Below, one piece after another: positions 8,422 through 16,686 of a DNA stretch of 64,000 nt (positions are counted from its first letter, which is position 1; every line of letters begins with the position of its first letter). The notes beneath the pieces are model-generated. The model was not told the origin of the DNA and did not search any database. It was given only the letters and a program-made list of their open reading frames with translations. The position numbers and the translations under genes are program-made. The stretch comes from BQJU01 sp965229635 (GTDB taxonomy: Bacteria > Bacteroidota > Bacteroidia > Chitinophagales > Saprospiraceae): assembly GCA_965229635.1 (NCBI GenBank), contig OZ245894.1:186001-250000 (forward strand). The letters run 5' to 3'.

Positions 8422-9228
8422 TTATTTGTCGAGGTGTACATCCATTTGTGGGAATGGAATGCTGACACCACCCTGATCAAACTGTTTCTTCACATGCTCC
8501 TGCATATAAAAATACGTCTCCCAGTAATGCTCACTATTGCAGAACGGGCGGGTGGCCAGGTTGACCGAACTGTCGCCCAGTTCCGCTACTACCACAGCTT
8601 GTTTGGGTTCATCCAGAATATAAGGACACTCCTTGCCCACTTGCAGGATAATTTCCCGGGCCTTATCAATGCTGTCGTTGTAGCCGATACCAAAGGTTAG
8701 CTCCACACCGATGATGTCCTGTCCGGAAATATTGGTGATTACATTATCCGTGACCACACCATTAGGAACGATGATCTTTTTGTTGTCGAGCGTCAGCAAT
8801 ATGGTATTGAATACCTGAATTTCTTTGACCCGGCCGGTCTTGCCTCCGCCGATTTCCACCAGATCACCTACCTTGTAGGGTTTGAAAACCAACAGCAGCA
8901 CACCACTGGCGAAATGACCAAGGCTGCCTTGCAAGGCCAGGCCAACAGCAAAGGCCAGGGCACCAAAAATGGCGATGAATGAAGTGGTTTCGATGCCAAA
9001 CTGGTTGGCCACACTCAGCAGTACCAGAATCTTCAAGCCTACACTAACCAGCGATAACAGAAACGGGCGAATGGTTGGATCAATATTGCGCTTTTCCAGC
9101 ACCTTTCTCAGGTAACCGGTCAACCAGCCGATGATCCAAAAACCGATGATTAAGGTAAGCAGGGCTCCGGCGACTCTCGGGACGTATTCAATCAACATCT
9201 CCGAAATCTTGTCTAAGTCAAAATTCAT
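8422..9228 (-). CDS. MscS-family mechanosensitive channel, second copy
   Basis: 268 residues, clearly paralogous to the downstream channel with the same domain order: two N-terminal helices, pore helix ALAFAVGLALQGSLGHFASG, beta domain (YKVGDLVEIGGGKTGRVKEIQ, KIIVPNGVV) and the end GVSIPFPQMDVHLDK. The two genes are separated by 157 bases, and their last coding segments share a long stretch of identical DNA. Differences in the pore-lining and lateral-portal segments suggest different conductance or gating, but this cannot be read from sequence alone. Confidence 0.93.
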   Translation of the reverse strand: MNFDLDKISEMLIEYVPRVAGALLTLIIGFWIIGWLTGYLRKVLEKRNIDPTIRPFLLSLVSVGLKILVLLSVANQFGIETTSFIAIFGALAFAVGLALQGSLGHFASGVLLLVFKPYKVGDLVEIGGGKTGRVKEIQVFNTILLTLDNKKIIVPNGVVTDNVITNISGQDIIGVELTFGIGYNDSIDKAREIILQVGKECPYILDEPKQAVVVAELGDSSVNLATRPFCNSEHYWETYFYMQEHVKKQFDQGGVSIPFPQMDVHLDK

Positions 9229-9388
9229 AACGATTGGTATTAAGTTTTGATTAATTGGCTTTTCATACTGTCAGCAACATTTGCCGACATAGTCGATGTG
9301 TAAGGAGGATAGAACGGGAAAGTATTTCTCTAATATGTATGTGTTTAGATGCTAAATTTAAGAAAAAGTCACGCTTTCTCCGTCAGGA

Positions 9389-10534
9389 TTAGAGTTTTTG
9401 CAGCAAATGGGCTGCTTTTTCGAGTGTTTCTTCCGTTTTAGCAAAACAAAGCCTGATGATTTGATTGTTTTGCTGCTGGCCATAAAATGGAGCCACCGGA
9501 ATCGCAGCAACGCCGATATTTTTGGTGATCCATACCGCGAAATCATACTCTGGCATATCACTGACGGCGCTGTAATCAAAGAGGTGAAAATAGGTACCCC
9601 GACAAGTCAGTGGCCGCAAAGAACTGCCCGCCATTTTTGACAGAAAGAAATCTCGCTTCCGCTGAAAAAAGTCAGGTAGTCCAAGGTATTCTTCAGGCTT
9701 TTTAAGAAACTCCGCCAGCCCATATTGCGTAGGCGTATTAATGGAAAAGACATTAAACTGGTGTACCTTACGGAATTCGGCCATCAGCTCAGGGGTAGCC
9801 ACGCAGTAGCCAATGCGCCAGCCGGTATTGTGAAAGGTTTTGCCGAAGGAATAGACCGCCAGGCTGCGCTTACGCAACTCCGGAAAGCGCAGTACACTCT
9901 GGTGCTCCTCACCATCGTAAATCAGGTGTTCGTACACTTCATCACTAAGCACCAGAATGTTGGTATCGCGGGTGAGTAGGTCCAGCGCTTCCAGGTCCGC
10001 CTTTTCCAGAATACTTCCCGTGGGATTGTGCGGTGTATTGATGATGATCATCCGGGTTTTCGGTGTAATCAATTGGGCGAAAGCCTCCCAATCCACCCGA
10101 TAATCCGGAGCACTCAATCGATACGGCACAGCCTTTGCCCCCATCACCTCAATAGATGGCGCATAAGAATCATAAGCCGGTTCGATGATAATCACCTCAT
10201 CACCCGCTGAAACAAAAGCCGCGATGGAGGAAAACAGTCCCTCCGTAGCCCCGGAAGTGATGGTGATTTCCTGTTCCGGATCGACCGAAACCTGGTACAT
10301 CAACTGAATCTTGGCAGCGATTTGTTGTCTGAGTTCTGGCACCCCAGCCATGGGAGCGTACTGATTGTATCCATCGCGCATGTACCGGGCCACCAGTTCC
10401 GTTAATTGTGGGGAAGAGGGAAAATTGGGAAACCCCTGAGAAAGATTGATGGCCTGATATTCTTTAGCCAGCGCCGACATGACGGTAAAGATGGTGGTTC
10501 CGGTATTGGGCAATTTGGAATGGATATTCAACAC
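9389..10534 (-). CDS. Class I/II aminotransferase, methionine aminotransferase type
   Basis: 381-residue PLP enzyme of the YbdL/kynurenine aminotransferase group, which transaminates methionine and other large neutral amino acids. Motifs: NLSQGFPNFP near residue 31, YNQYAPMAGVPELRQQIA near 56, ITSGATEGLF near 92, NTPHNPTGS near 167, LSDEVYEHL near 197, and the PLP-lysine motif YSFGKTFHNTGWRIGYC near 230-246. Length is normal. The upstream intergenic region carries a repeat element, so it probably has its own promoter. Confidence 0.9.
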   Translation of the reverse strand: MLNIHSKLPNTGTTIFTVMSALAKEYQAINLSQGFPNFPSSPQLTELVARYMRDGYNQYAPMAGVPELRQQIAAKIQLMYQVSVDPEQEITITSGATEGLFSSIAAFVSAGDEVIIIEPAYDSYAPSIEVMGAKAVPYRLSAPDYRVDWEAFAQLITPKTRMIIINTPHNPTGSILEKADLEALDLLTRDTNILVLSDEVYEHLIYDGEEHQSVLRFPELRKRSLAVYSFGKTFHNTGWRIGYCVATPELMAEFRKVHQFNVFSINTPTQYGLAEFLKKPEEYLGLPDFFQRKRDFFLSKMAGSSLRPLTCRGTYFHLFDYSAVSDMPEYDFAVWITKNIGVAAIPVAPFYGQQQNNQIIRLCFAKTEETLEKAAHLLQKL

Positions 10535-10579
10535 GTGGCGTTAGGGTTTTAATAAAAAATGTTTTTGTTTTTAAATTTC

Positions 10580-10820
10580 AAAACTTTTTATTATATTGCA
10601 GTGTGATTCACTCATAAGCTTCGCCGGCGAAACTGTAAATGCTTTCCACAGCATTCTACCCTGACAGCTCTGTGCTGCTGTACGAGCTGTACGTAGACCA
10701 ATGGCGGTTTGGCGGATGTGGGCGGGCTTTTATTATTATCCCACCCTCTAACGGTATGATCGTTTCGTTTAGGCCCTGGCGGCGGCTCGTTTTTTGAGCT
10801 GGCCGACTTAAAAGCTATGC
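10580..10820 (+). repeat. Structured dispersed element, copy A
   Basis: About 240 bases shared with 22856-24836 (split copy B) and 35475-35717 (copy C). Conserved landmarks are ATTGCAGTGT, GCCGGCG, CACCCTGACAGCTCT or its variant, GAGCTGTACGTAGACC, ATGGCGGTTTGGCGG, a GGGCGGG/CCCACCC stem and a GGCGGCGGCTC-loop-GAGC hairpin. No ORF. The strand given is the one whose hairpins are described, not proof of transcription. Confidence 0.75.
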
Positions 10821-10963
10821 CAAAAAACCAGTACAGAATATTTAGGTATTAGGCTTTGGGCATTAGGTTTTAGGTCCGTAACGGTACTTTTTATCACTTA
10901 GCGCTTTTCACCACACCAGACCGAAAAAATAAACTTTAACCTTTAACCTTTAAACCCATAATT

Positions 10964-11000
10964 CGAGTAGGATACTCAGGATTAAAGAATTTGCAGAGTA
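10964..11000 (+). repeat. Degenerate 37-bp repeat, copy 1
   Basis: Contains TAAAGAATTTGCAGAGT after a CTCAGGAT segment. It matches the common form of the family (AAGAATTTGCAGRATGAA, R being A or G) also seen at 11074, 35821, 36021 and 36158. Confidence 0.55.
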
Positions 11001-11073
11001 CCCGGACGCTCCTCTCTAAACTCCTACACACTAAACTCTAAACTTTCTCAACCGCCGCCTCCGCCTAAACCTA

Positions 11074-11111
11074 AGCAGGGTTCCCAGAATCAAAGAATTT
11101 GCAGAATGAAC
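11074..11111 (+). repeat. Degenerate 37-bp repeat, copy 2
   Basis: Reads AGCAGGGTTCCCAGAATC then AAAGAATTTGCAGAATGAAC. It is the best-preserved member of the family in this part of the window. Confidence 0.6.
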
Positions 11112-11152
11112 AACTGCCCCCTTCTCTAAACGCTACACCCTACACTCTAAAC

Positions 11153-11395
11153 CTAACTAAACCTTTCATACACCCCATCAATCGCCTTCGCCAGCTTCCA
11201 ATCTTTATCCGTTACCTTATCTCCGGCATCGTGGGTATTCAGGGCAAATTCCACCGTATTGTATACATTACTCCAATTGGGATGATGGCCCTGCTTTTCG
11301 GCGTGAAAGGCCACTTCCGTCATGAAGGCAAATGCCTCTACAAAATCCTTAAATTTAAAAGTTGCTTTCAACTGATCATTCTCTTCTTTCCACAT
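11153..11395 (-). CDS. 4a-hydroxytetrahydrobiopterin dehydratase
   Basis: 80-residue pterin-4a-carbinolamine dehydratase, which dehydrates the 4a-hydroxy pterin formed by aromatic amino acid hydroxylases so that the cofactor can be recycled. The signature EKQGHHPNWSNVYNTVEFAL near residues 33-52, followed by TDKD near 63, carries the usual catalytic His-His-Pro and downstream Asp. Length is typical for the family. It lies just downstream of the M42 peptidase gene on the same strand (24-base gap), so the two may be cotranscribed. Confidence 0.9.
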   Translation of the reverse strand: MWKEENDQLKATFKFKDFVEAFAFMTEVAFHAEKQGHHPNWSNVYNTVEFALNTHDAGDKVTDKDWKLAKAIDGVYERFS

Positions 11396-11419
11396 AAGCT
11401 ATACTTTTTGTCTGGAGTT

Positions 11420-12499
11420 TTACCCCCAGTCATCGTCCCGCTCGGGCAATTCTGCAAATCCCCAATTGTAATTATTCAACTGGCTCAGACTCGCCTTCAG
11501 CAGGTCGATGCAATTTTTAATATCTTCTTTATGGGCCATCTCAATTGTCTGGTGCATATTCCGTAAGGGTATTGAAATAGCACCCGAAATGGCACCCTTC
11601 TTTCCATAGCGTTGTATACCCGCGGTATCGGTCCCTCCGGCAGGCAATATTTCCGGCTGCCACTTGATTTTGTGATCATCGGCTACCTTTTTCATGTAGG
11701 CCACCATGCGGTAATCCGAAATCACCGAGCCGTCCATTATCTTGATGGCGGCACCGTGTCCCAGGCGCGTCACCACCTCATGGCCCTGCGCGCCAGGCAC
11801 ATCAAAGGCAATGGTCACATCCAAGCCAAAACCAAAATCGGGATCAATGAGATGTGCAGCCGAAATGGCTCCGCGCAACCCCACCTCTTCCTGTACTGTA
11901 AACACCCCGTAAATATCGTAAGGCACCGTTTCGTCTTTCAGTGCGCGTAGTGTTTCCAACAAAATAAATACCGACACCCGGTTATCGAGCGACTTGCTGT
12001 TCACACAATCCCCCATTTCGATCAGGCCGCGCTCCCGCGTCACCGGATCACCAACACTAACGATCTCATTCACTGCCTCTTTGGTCATCCCGAGGTCGAT
12101 AAAATATTCGGAAATGGGTATTTGTTTGCTACGCTCCTCGGGTTTCATCAAATGGATCGGCTTACAGCCCATCACACCAATGACATCCTCCCGGCCGTGC
12201 ACGATCACTCGCTGAGAAGTCAGTGTTTTCGGGTCAAAACCACCGAGGGTGTGAAAGCGCAAAAAGCCGTCATCGTCCACATGGGTCACCACAAAGGAAA
12301 TTTCGTCCATGTGGGCGGCCACCATTGCTCTTTTGCGTGCTTTGCCTTTCTTTACAGCAATGACGTTGCCCATATTGTCGATGGAAATCTCGTCAACCAA
12401 TGGGCGCACCTCACGCACTACCAATTCGCGAATACGCTGTTCGAATCCCGGAGCACCGGGCGTTTCACAGATTTTTTTCAGCAACTCAACATTGATCAT
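11420..12499 (-). CDS. M42 family metallopeptidase
   Basis: 359-residue dinuclear-zinc aminopeptidase of the M42 (FrvX/glutamyl aminopeptidase) family. Recognisable metal and catalytic segments are VAAHMDE near residue 60, SLDNRVSVF near 170, the VQEEVGLRG glutamate pair near 206, FDVPGAQGHE near 230 and IPLRNMHQ near 315. These enzymes form tetrahedral oligomers that trim peptides in the cytoplasm. All key residues appear present. The pterin dehydratase follows 24 bases downstream. Confidence 0.92.
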   Translation of the reverse strand: MINVELLKKICETPGAPGFEQRIRELVVREVRPLVDEISIDNMGNVIAVKKGKARKRAMVAAHMDEISFVVTHVDDDGFLRFHTLGGFDPKTLTSQRVIVHGREDVIGVMGCKPIHLMKPEERSKQIPISEYFIDLGMTKEAVNEIVSVGDPVTRERGLIEMGDCVNSKSLDNRVSVFILLETLRALKDETVPYDIYGVFTVQEEVGLRGAISAAHLIDPDFGFGLDVTIAFDVPGAQGHEVVTRLGHGAAIKIMDGSVISDYRMVAYMKKVADDHKIKWQPEILPAGGTDTAGIQRYGKKGAISGAISIPLRNMHQTIEMAHKEDIKNCIDLLKASLSQLNNYNWGFAELPERDDDWG

Positions 12500-12679
12500 A
12501 ATTCGTTGGTTTTCCCAAAGTAATCCGCACTTATCCTAACTGAGCCCAGCTCTGTTTGTGCGTAATTGGTATAAAATTTTTCGCCAAATTAGCACTAATT
12601 TGGTGAGGCATAAAATTTTTATCAGCTTTATGGCGCTTTTGCCCGATTTTAGTCCTTATTCGGTTTAATACTATCGAAA

Positions 12680-14161
12680 ATGTCGCTAATCAGGAGTTTA
12701 GCCAAGGAGACAGCCATTTACGGAGTAAGCAATATCCTCAACCGCTTGCTCAACTATATTATTGTTACGCCCTACCTCACCCGGGTATTCAATGATGACC
12801 AGGGCGAATACGGTATTCATGGCCTGATGTACGCCTTTTCGGCCTTGCTCTTGGTATTGCTCACCTACGGTATGGAAACGGCCTTTTTCCGCTTCGGTCA
12901 CCGTAATGATGACCGGCCCAATGCCTTTTCCACCGCCTCCATTTCTTTGCTGGTCAGCACGGTAGGTTTTGTATTGTTACTGATCTTCTTTGCTTCCGAT
13001 ATTGCGGCCCTGTTGACTACCGCTGAAGATCGCATGTACGTGGTCTTTTTTGCCTTCATCATCGCCTTTGATGTGTTAGTAGCCATCCCATTTGCCCGGC
13101 TACGGTTGGAAAATCGGCCCCTTCGTTTTGCCTTTTACAAAGTCATTAACATTCTGGTCAATGCCGGCATGCTCCTGTTTTTCCTGGAATTGTGCCCCTA
13201 TCTGATCAAGAATGGCTACGACAGTTACACGGCTATCTACAATCCGGAGAAGAAACTCGATTATGTTTTCATCGCCAATCTGGTGGCCAGCGCGGTGACC
13301 TTATTGCTGCTACTGCCGGTTTATTTTCGCATTCAGTTGAAGTTTGATGCCGTGCTCTGGCGGCGCATGTTCCGATACGCCTTTCCCCTTGTCATTGTCG
13401 GCATTACCGGCATGTTTAGCCAGCTTGCTGATCGGTATTTGCTCAAGGAGTGGCTGCCCGGCACCCTGGAAGAAAATCTGGTACAACTCGGCATTTACAA
13501 CGCCTGTATCAAGATTGCCGTATTGATGAATCTCTTTACCCAGGCCTTCAAATTTGCCGCCGAACCCTTCTTCTTCCGCCATTCCGACCGCGAGGATTCA
13601 AAAAACATTTACGCCCGGGTGGGACAGGCCTTTGCGCTGGTGGGCAGTGTAGCCATGCTGGGTATATTATTATATCTCGATTTGGTGCAATACCTCATCG
13701 CACCCTCTTTCCGCAGCGGACTCAATATCGTACCACTCCTGCTTTTAGCTTATCTATTTCTAGGCATTTATTACAGCTTCTCCATCTGGTACAAACTCAC
13801 CGATCAGACCAGGTTTGGGGCCTACATTTCCACTGGCGGGGCTATCATCGTCTTGGTCATGAATTATCTACTCATCCCCCGCATCGGCTATCTCGGAGCT
13901 GCCTGGGCCTCAGTTGCCTGTTTCGGCTTTATGACCGTCACCAGCTACCTCATTGGTCAGCGGTATTATCCCGTGCCTTACCCTATTGGCAAGATGGTGT
14001 TGTACATTCTGCTTGCATTGGGCATTTACGCCGTTAGTCTGTGGATTCGCCCGGAGGTCTTATGGCAAATATTGCTGGTCAATACCGGCCTGATGCTGGC
14101 TTATTTAGGCGCCATCGGCTGGCTGGAAAGGAAAGATGTTTTGAGGATGTTTAAAAGATAA
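12680..14161 (+). CDS. Polysaccharide flippase (MATE/PST superfamily)
   Basis: 493 residues with about fourteen hydrophobic helices. The N-terminus MSLIRSLAKETAIYGVSNILNRLLNYIIVTPYLTRVF is characteristic of Wzx/PST-type exporters in Bacteroidota; the rest is typical multi-helix transporter sequence ending in a basic cytosolic tail. Such proteins flip undecaprenyl-linked oligosaccharides across the inner membrane. No glycosyltransferase genes are adjacent, so the substrate cannot be inferred. The gene ends just before a cluster of hairpins. Confidence 0.88.
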   Translation: MSLIRSLAKETAIYGVSNILNRLLNYIIVTPYLTRVFNDDQGEYGIHGLMYAFSALLLVLLTYGMETAFFRFGHRNDDRPNAFSTASISLLVSTVGFVLLLIFFASDIAALLTTAEDRMYVVFFAFIIAFDVLVAIPFARLRLENRPLRFAFYKVINILVNAGMLLFFLELCPYLIKNGYDSYTAIYNPEKKLDYVFIANLVASAVTLLLLLPVYFRIQLKFDAVLWRRMFRYAFPLVIVGITGMFSQLADRYLLKEWLPGTLEENLVQLGIYNACIKIAVLMNLFTQAFKFAAEPFFFRHSDREDSKNIYARVGQAFALVGSVAMLGILLYLDLVQYLIAPSFRSGLNIVPLLLLAYLFLGIYYSFSIWYKLTDQTRFGAYISTGGAIIVLVMNYLLIPRIGYLGAAWASVACFGFMTVTSYLIGQRYYPVPYPIGKMVLYILLALGIYAVSLWIRPEVLWQILLVNTGLMLAYLGAIGWLERKDVLRMFKR

Positions 14162-14173
14162 TTTTGGGCGTAT

Positions 14174-14280
14174 CCTCTCGGTTGAGCCGAGAGGCCGCGT
14201 ACTTCCGGGGTTCGCTTTGCTCCGTGTCGGCTCAGCCGACACCCGCCTTATCAGGCGGCCCTCCAGCCCGCTTACGCGGG
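14174..14280. repeat. Cluster of four perfect short hairpins
   Basis: CCTCTCGG/CCGAGAGG (14174-14194), GTGTCGGCT/AGCCGACAC (14224-14242), CCGCCT/AGGCGG (14243-14258) and CCCGC/GCGGG (14267-14280). They sit immediately after the flippase stop codon. The first may terminate transcription, although no T-run follows. The cluster resembles a REP-type repeat. Confidence 0.65.
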
Positions 14281-14301
14281 GTCCGTCAATTGAAAGCCGT
14301 C

Positions 14302-14607
14302 CTAATTTGCAATATCAAGATTTTGTTTAATATAAACCGTCAATGCCTCATCTTGTAATTGCTGGATATGATCGAGTAGGTGGGTCTTCATCACCTCAAG
14401 GGCCTGATTGGAACAGGCTTCGGAATAAGGCAGCGGAATGACGATAAATAACTCATTATTGTCCTCCCACACATCCTCTTTATCTTCTCCCGCTATTGCG
14501 ACGAAGGTTACGTAGATGTGGTCGTATTGCCCTTCCAGCTTTTTGTTGAAATAAAGGGTATCTACAAAGGGGTAGGAAAGGGTATCAACCCTCTTGTTAA
14601 ATTTCAT
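14302..14607 (-). CDS. Small hypothetical protein
   Basis: 101 residues, acidic, no signal peptide or membrane segment (KRVDTLSYPFVDTLYFNKKLEG... EALTVYIKQNLDIAN). I do not recognise a family. The strand pattern and periodicity look coding. The reading frame upstream on the same strand (14609-14812) ends one base before this start codon, so the two appear to form a small coupled unit, part of which is broken. Confidence 0.5.
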   Translation of the reverse strand: MKFNKRVDTLSYPFVDTLYFNKKLEGQYDHIYVTFVAIAGEDKEDVWEDNNELFIVIPLPYSEACSNQALEVMKTHLLDHIQQLQDEALTVYIKQNLDIAN

Positions 14608-14608
14608 T

Positions 14609-14812
14609 TTATCGGAATTTTACTCCACTACCTGGCGGAAGGTTTAATCTTCTCTCTTCAGATCTTCTTAAGTTCTCTGGAAGTAATTTGTATCCTGCAC
14701 TTCGTAGTGTTTCCTCGATTAGACACTCATTGTATGGGGCAATTTTCAGGACTAAATACTCGAGTCTCCACCTTGCCAGTTCTTGTTGGGAATATCAACT
14801 TGCTGGATTCAT
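14609..14812 (-). pseudogene. Interrupted small ORF upstream of the 101-residue gene
   Basis: Starting from ATG at 14812 the frame reads MNPAS, a TGA stop at 14797-14795, then about 61 open codons (for example RWRLEYLVLKIAPYNECL and AGYKLLPENLRRS) ending at TAA 14611-14609. The residue composition downstream of the stop looks coding. Either the gene is broken by the in-frame TGA, or translation begins at an internal non-ATG codon (a CTG follows six codons later). No family is recognised. Confidence 0.4.
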
Positions 14813-15005
14813 AGTCACTCCAAATTTATATATTTCCCCAGAGTTTAAAAAGAATTTTTTACTCGGGCAAATTGGGCAAACATAATATCCATCTACTGGG
14901 CGCAGTTGCGTCCTGTCTCAGTAAGAATACTGTCACAATTTGTTGTCAAAAATGGTATCTATAAATACACTGCATTGCCGCTCTTAATCTTTGTTTTTCA
15001 GGCTG
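14813..15005. other. Intergenic, nothing recognised
   Basis: AT-rich stretch upstream of the broken ORF. No RNA, repeat or coding signal that I can support. Confidence 0.4.
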
Positions 15006-15278
15006 TTAAATTGCTTTTTTGACAAAAAAACCGGTAATACGATGAACCCCTAGTTCTATTAATGAGAATGATCTTTTAACTACCAACTTTAAGACAGGGC
15101 GAAACTGCGCCCCATCTACTTCAGCTAATAAGACATATAGCTCTGAGTTCTGTATACGCTCAATTCTACTCTCAACACCTATATCATCGAGATCGGTGAG
15201 ACTTAGCTTCAGTGGTAAATAGCAAACAAACCCCAAAATGCATAATAACCCAATTGTTCTGGTTAGATTTAAAGCCAT
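15006..15278 (-). CDS. Small membrane-anchored hypothetical protein
   Basis: 90 residues. An N-terminal hydrophobic helix (TIGLLCILGFVCYLPLKL, residues 8-25) acts as signal anchor, followed by a short soluble part (ELYVLLAEVDGAQFRPVLKLV). No family recognised. It is divergent from the neighbouring 108-residue gene with only a 49-base gap, so the two may share a regulatory region. Coding status is moderately supported by the helix and the clean frame. Confidence 0.4.
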   Translation of the reverse strand: MALNLTRTIGLLCILGFVCYLPLKLSLTDLDDIGVESRIERIQNSELYVLLAEVDGAQFRPVLKLVVKRSFSLIELGVHRITGFFVKKAI

Positions 15279-15327
15279 AATCCAGCAGTTTTAATGAATT
15301 CAAAGGTTTTCACTTTACTACCAAGGC

Positions 15328-15654
15328 ATGATCAAGAAAATAGCAGGAGGATTAGAAATATTATTGGGTGCACTTTGGAGCTTCCATCATGCTGATACTT
15401 TTTATCAGTACCGTGAATGTCCTGATTGCCTATGGTTACTAATAATTCCAGATTGGGTTCTGATTTTAAATTTTTTGGTAGGATTAGTCGGTATTTGGAT
15501 GGGCATTAAAGTATTCCAGGGGAGAACCACTATCCTCCAGGGCTACTTGGTTTTTTTCGGAGCATGCATTGTAGGACTGATCGCTGAGAGCACCTATCAT
15601 TTGTTACCATTCACCTATCTGTTATTCATCGTAATTATTCCATTTGTTTTTTAA
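15328..15654 (+). CDS. Small multi-pass membrane protein, unknown
   Basis: 108 residues with three or four hydrophobic helices (IAGGLEILLGALWSF, LIIPDWVLILNFLVGLVGIWMG, LQGYLVFFGACIVGLIAES, YLLFIVIIPFVF). A CxxC pair (ECPDC) lies in the first loop. No family recognised. It converges on the 3-prime end of the candidate structured RNA; its last codons and the RNA end are adjacent near 15655. Confidence 0.55.
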   Translation: MIKKIAGGLEILLGALWSFHHADTFYQYRECPDCLWLLIIPDWVLILNFLVGLVGIWMGIKVFQGRTTILQGYLVFFGACIVGLIAESTYHLLPFTYLLFIVIIPFVF

Positions 15655-16043
15655 AAGAAGCCTGAGACTACAGCTCATCCGAGGGTAAGCTTTCTGCAGA
15701 TTATGGCCGGGAGTTGCAGTCCCGGTGTTCCCGCATTATCCACCCTTTTCCGTTGCCGGAGCGGGGTACTTACCCAATGCCTGTTTTTCCCAATCGTAGA
15801 TTGAGATACATTGCGACTGATCGGCACCTTAGACGTGGCCTGCATAGCAGCTCAGCGGCTGCTCTTTGCAGTGGCAGAAGGTTGGTCCTTCACCATTAAC
15901 TGACGTTCCCCGGAGCTTGCTCCGAAGCCGGCCAGAACGAATGTGCACCATCTGGCGGAGGATTGCGGCCACCACCAGCCCGTATGTTCCAACGGGTTTA
16001 GGCATCTACTACGTCACAACGCCCGAGACTTTCGCTTTCACGA

Positions 16044-16116
16044 AACGCGAAGTGGGAATCGAACCCACGACCCATTGACCCCAAGTCAACTGCTCTACCT
16101 TCTGAGCTATTCACGA
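16044..16116 (-). tRNA. tRNA-Pro(UGG)-like domain, acceptor stem atypical
   Basis: Canonical spacing throughout: D-arm GCTC/GAGC, anticodon arm GTTGA-CTTGGGG-TCAAT with anticodon TGG, five-base variable loop, T-arm GTGGG-TTCGATT-CCCAC. Acceptor strands TCGTGAA and TTCGCGT pair at positions 2-7 (one G-T wobble), but 1:72 is T:T. CCA is not encoded and the discriminator base is T. A 10-bp direct repeat flanks it exactly one tRNA length apart (16037-16046 and 16110-16119). It could be a functional tRNA or a tRNA mimic within the larger RNA. Confidence 0.6.
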
Positions 16117-16614
16117 AACCAGTTTTCAGCTGATTCCAGTTCGGACATTTAGAAGAAGCGTCTCGGGAATGGCTCCGAAGATTTTCGCCTTCAGAATACC
16201 AAGCTCCTTCCTGCAAGCCTCCCGGCTCACCGCATTTTGGGATAACGACCCGTTACCGGACGGTTACCCCGCATACTGAACCCAGCCCGCATGAACGTGG
16301 ATAGCGCTCATGGAACCGGCATTCTACAACTTTCCCTGTTGGTGTCTCCACCTCAATCCCGGTGTCCTTCCCGGGATATGCGCTTCCTCCTGCCTCAGCG
16401 GTCGCCCCTGACAGGATGGACGGCACACGATAGTTGCCTGCTTACTCAAACGCCTCCGAAGAAACGTCTCCCCCGTGCTTACTTGCACGACAGATTTAGC
16501 CCCGTTACCAGGTTTATGTAAAGACGGTAAGCCGCCTTCGACAGCCTTGCCAGGCAAGACTGCACAAATCTTACATCAATGAACGTGATGGGGATCTTCT
16601 CTAATCCCAGATGT

Positions 16615-16686
16615 GGCAACAAGGGAATCGAACCCGACCCTTCCCGAGGTGCCTCGGGACGCTCTCGCCCTGTGAGCTATATTGCC
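16615..16686 (-). ncRNA. Degenerate tRNA-like domain
   Basis: Acceptor strands GGCAATA and TGTTGCC pair fully (one wobble). The D-arm GCTC/GAGC has a GG-containing loop, and a GGGTTCGATTCCC T-loop is present. The anticodon arm instead folds as CCCGAG-GCAC-CTCGGG with a four-base loop, and the T-stem AAGGG/CCCTT is separated by an extra TCGGG. No anticodon can be assigned, so this looks like a tRNA mimic or a decayed tRNA at the 5-prime side of the structured RNA. Confidence 0.5.

Larger units (their letters stand above)
10821..11152. other. Gene-free stretch with decayed low-complexity repeats
   Basis: No coding signal. It contains short C/T-rich arrays of the CTAAACTC, CTACACCC and CCTTTAACC type, and two copies of a degenerate 37-bp repeat (10964-11000 and 11074-11111) also present at 35.8-36.2 kb. 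Confidence 0.6.

Noticed and set aside
12540..12679. Possible regulatory RNA upstream of the flippase
   Set aside because: AT-rich with only a short ATTAGCACTAAT palindrome; not enough to call.
14164..14358. 64-codon ORF over the hairpin cluster
   Set aside because: It reads through four perfect hairpins; repeat-derived.
16291..16557. Open frames of 76-77 codons inside the structured RNA region
   Set aside because: They overlap strong hairpins, show no domain, and their composition follows RNA stems rather than codon use.
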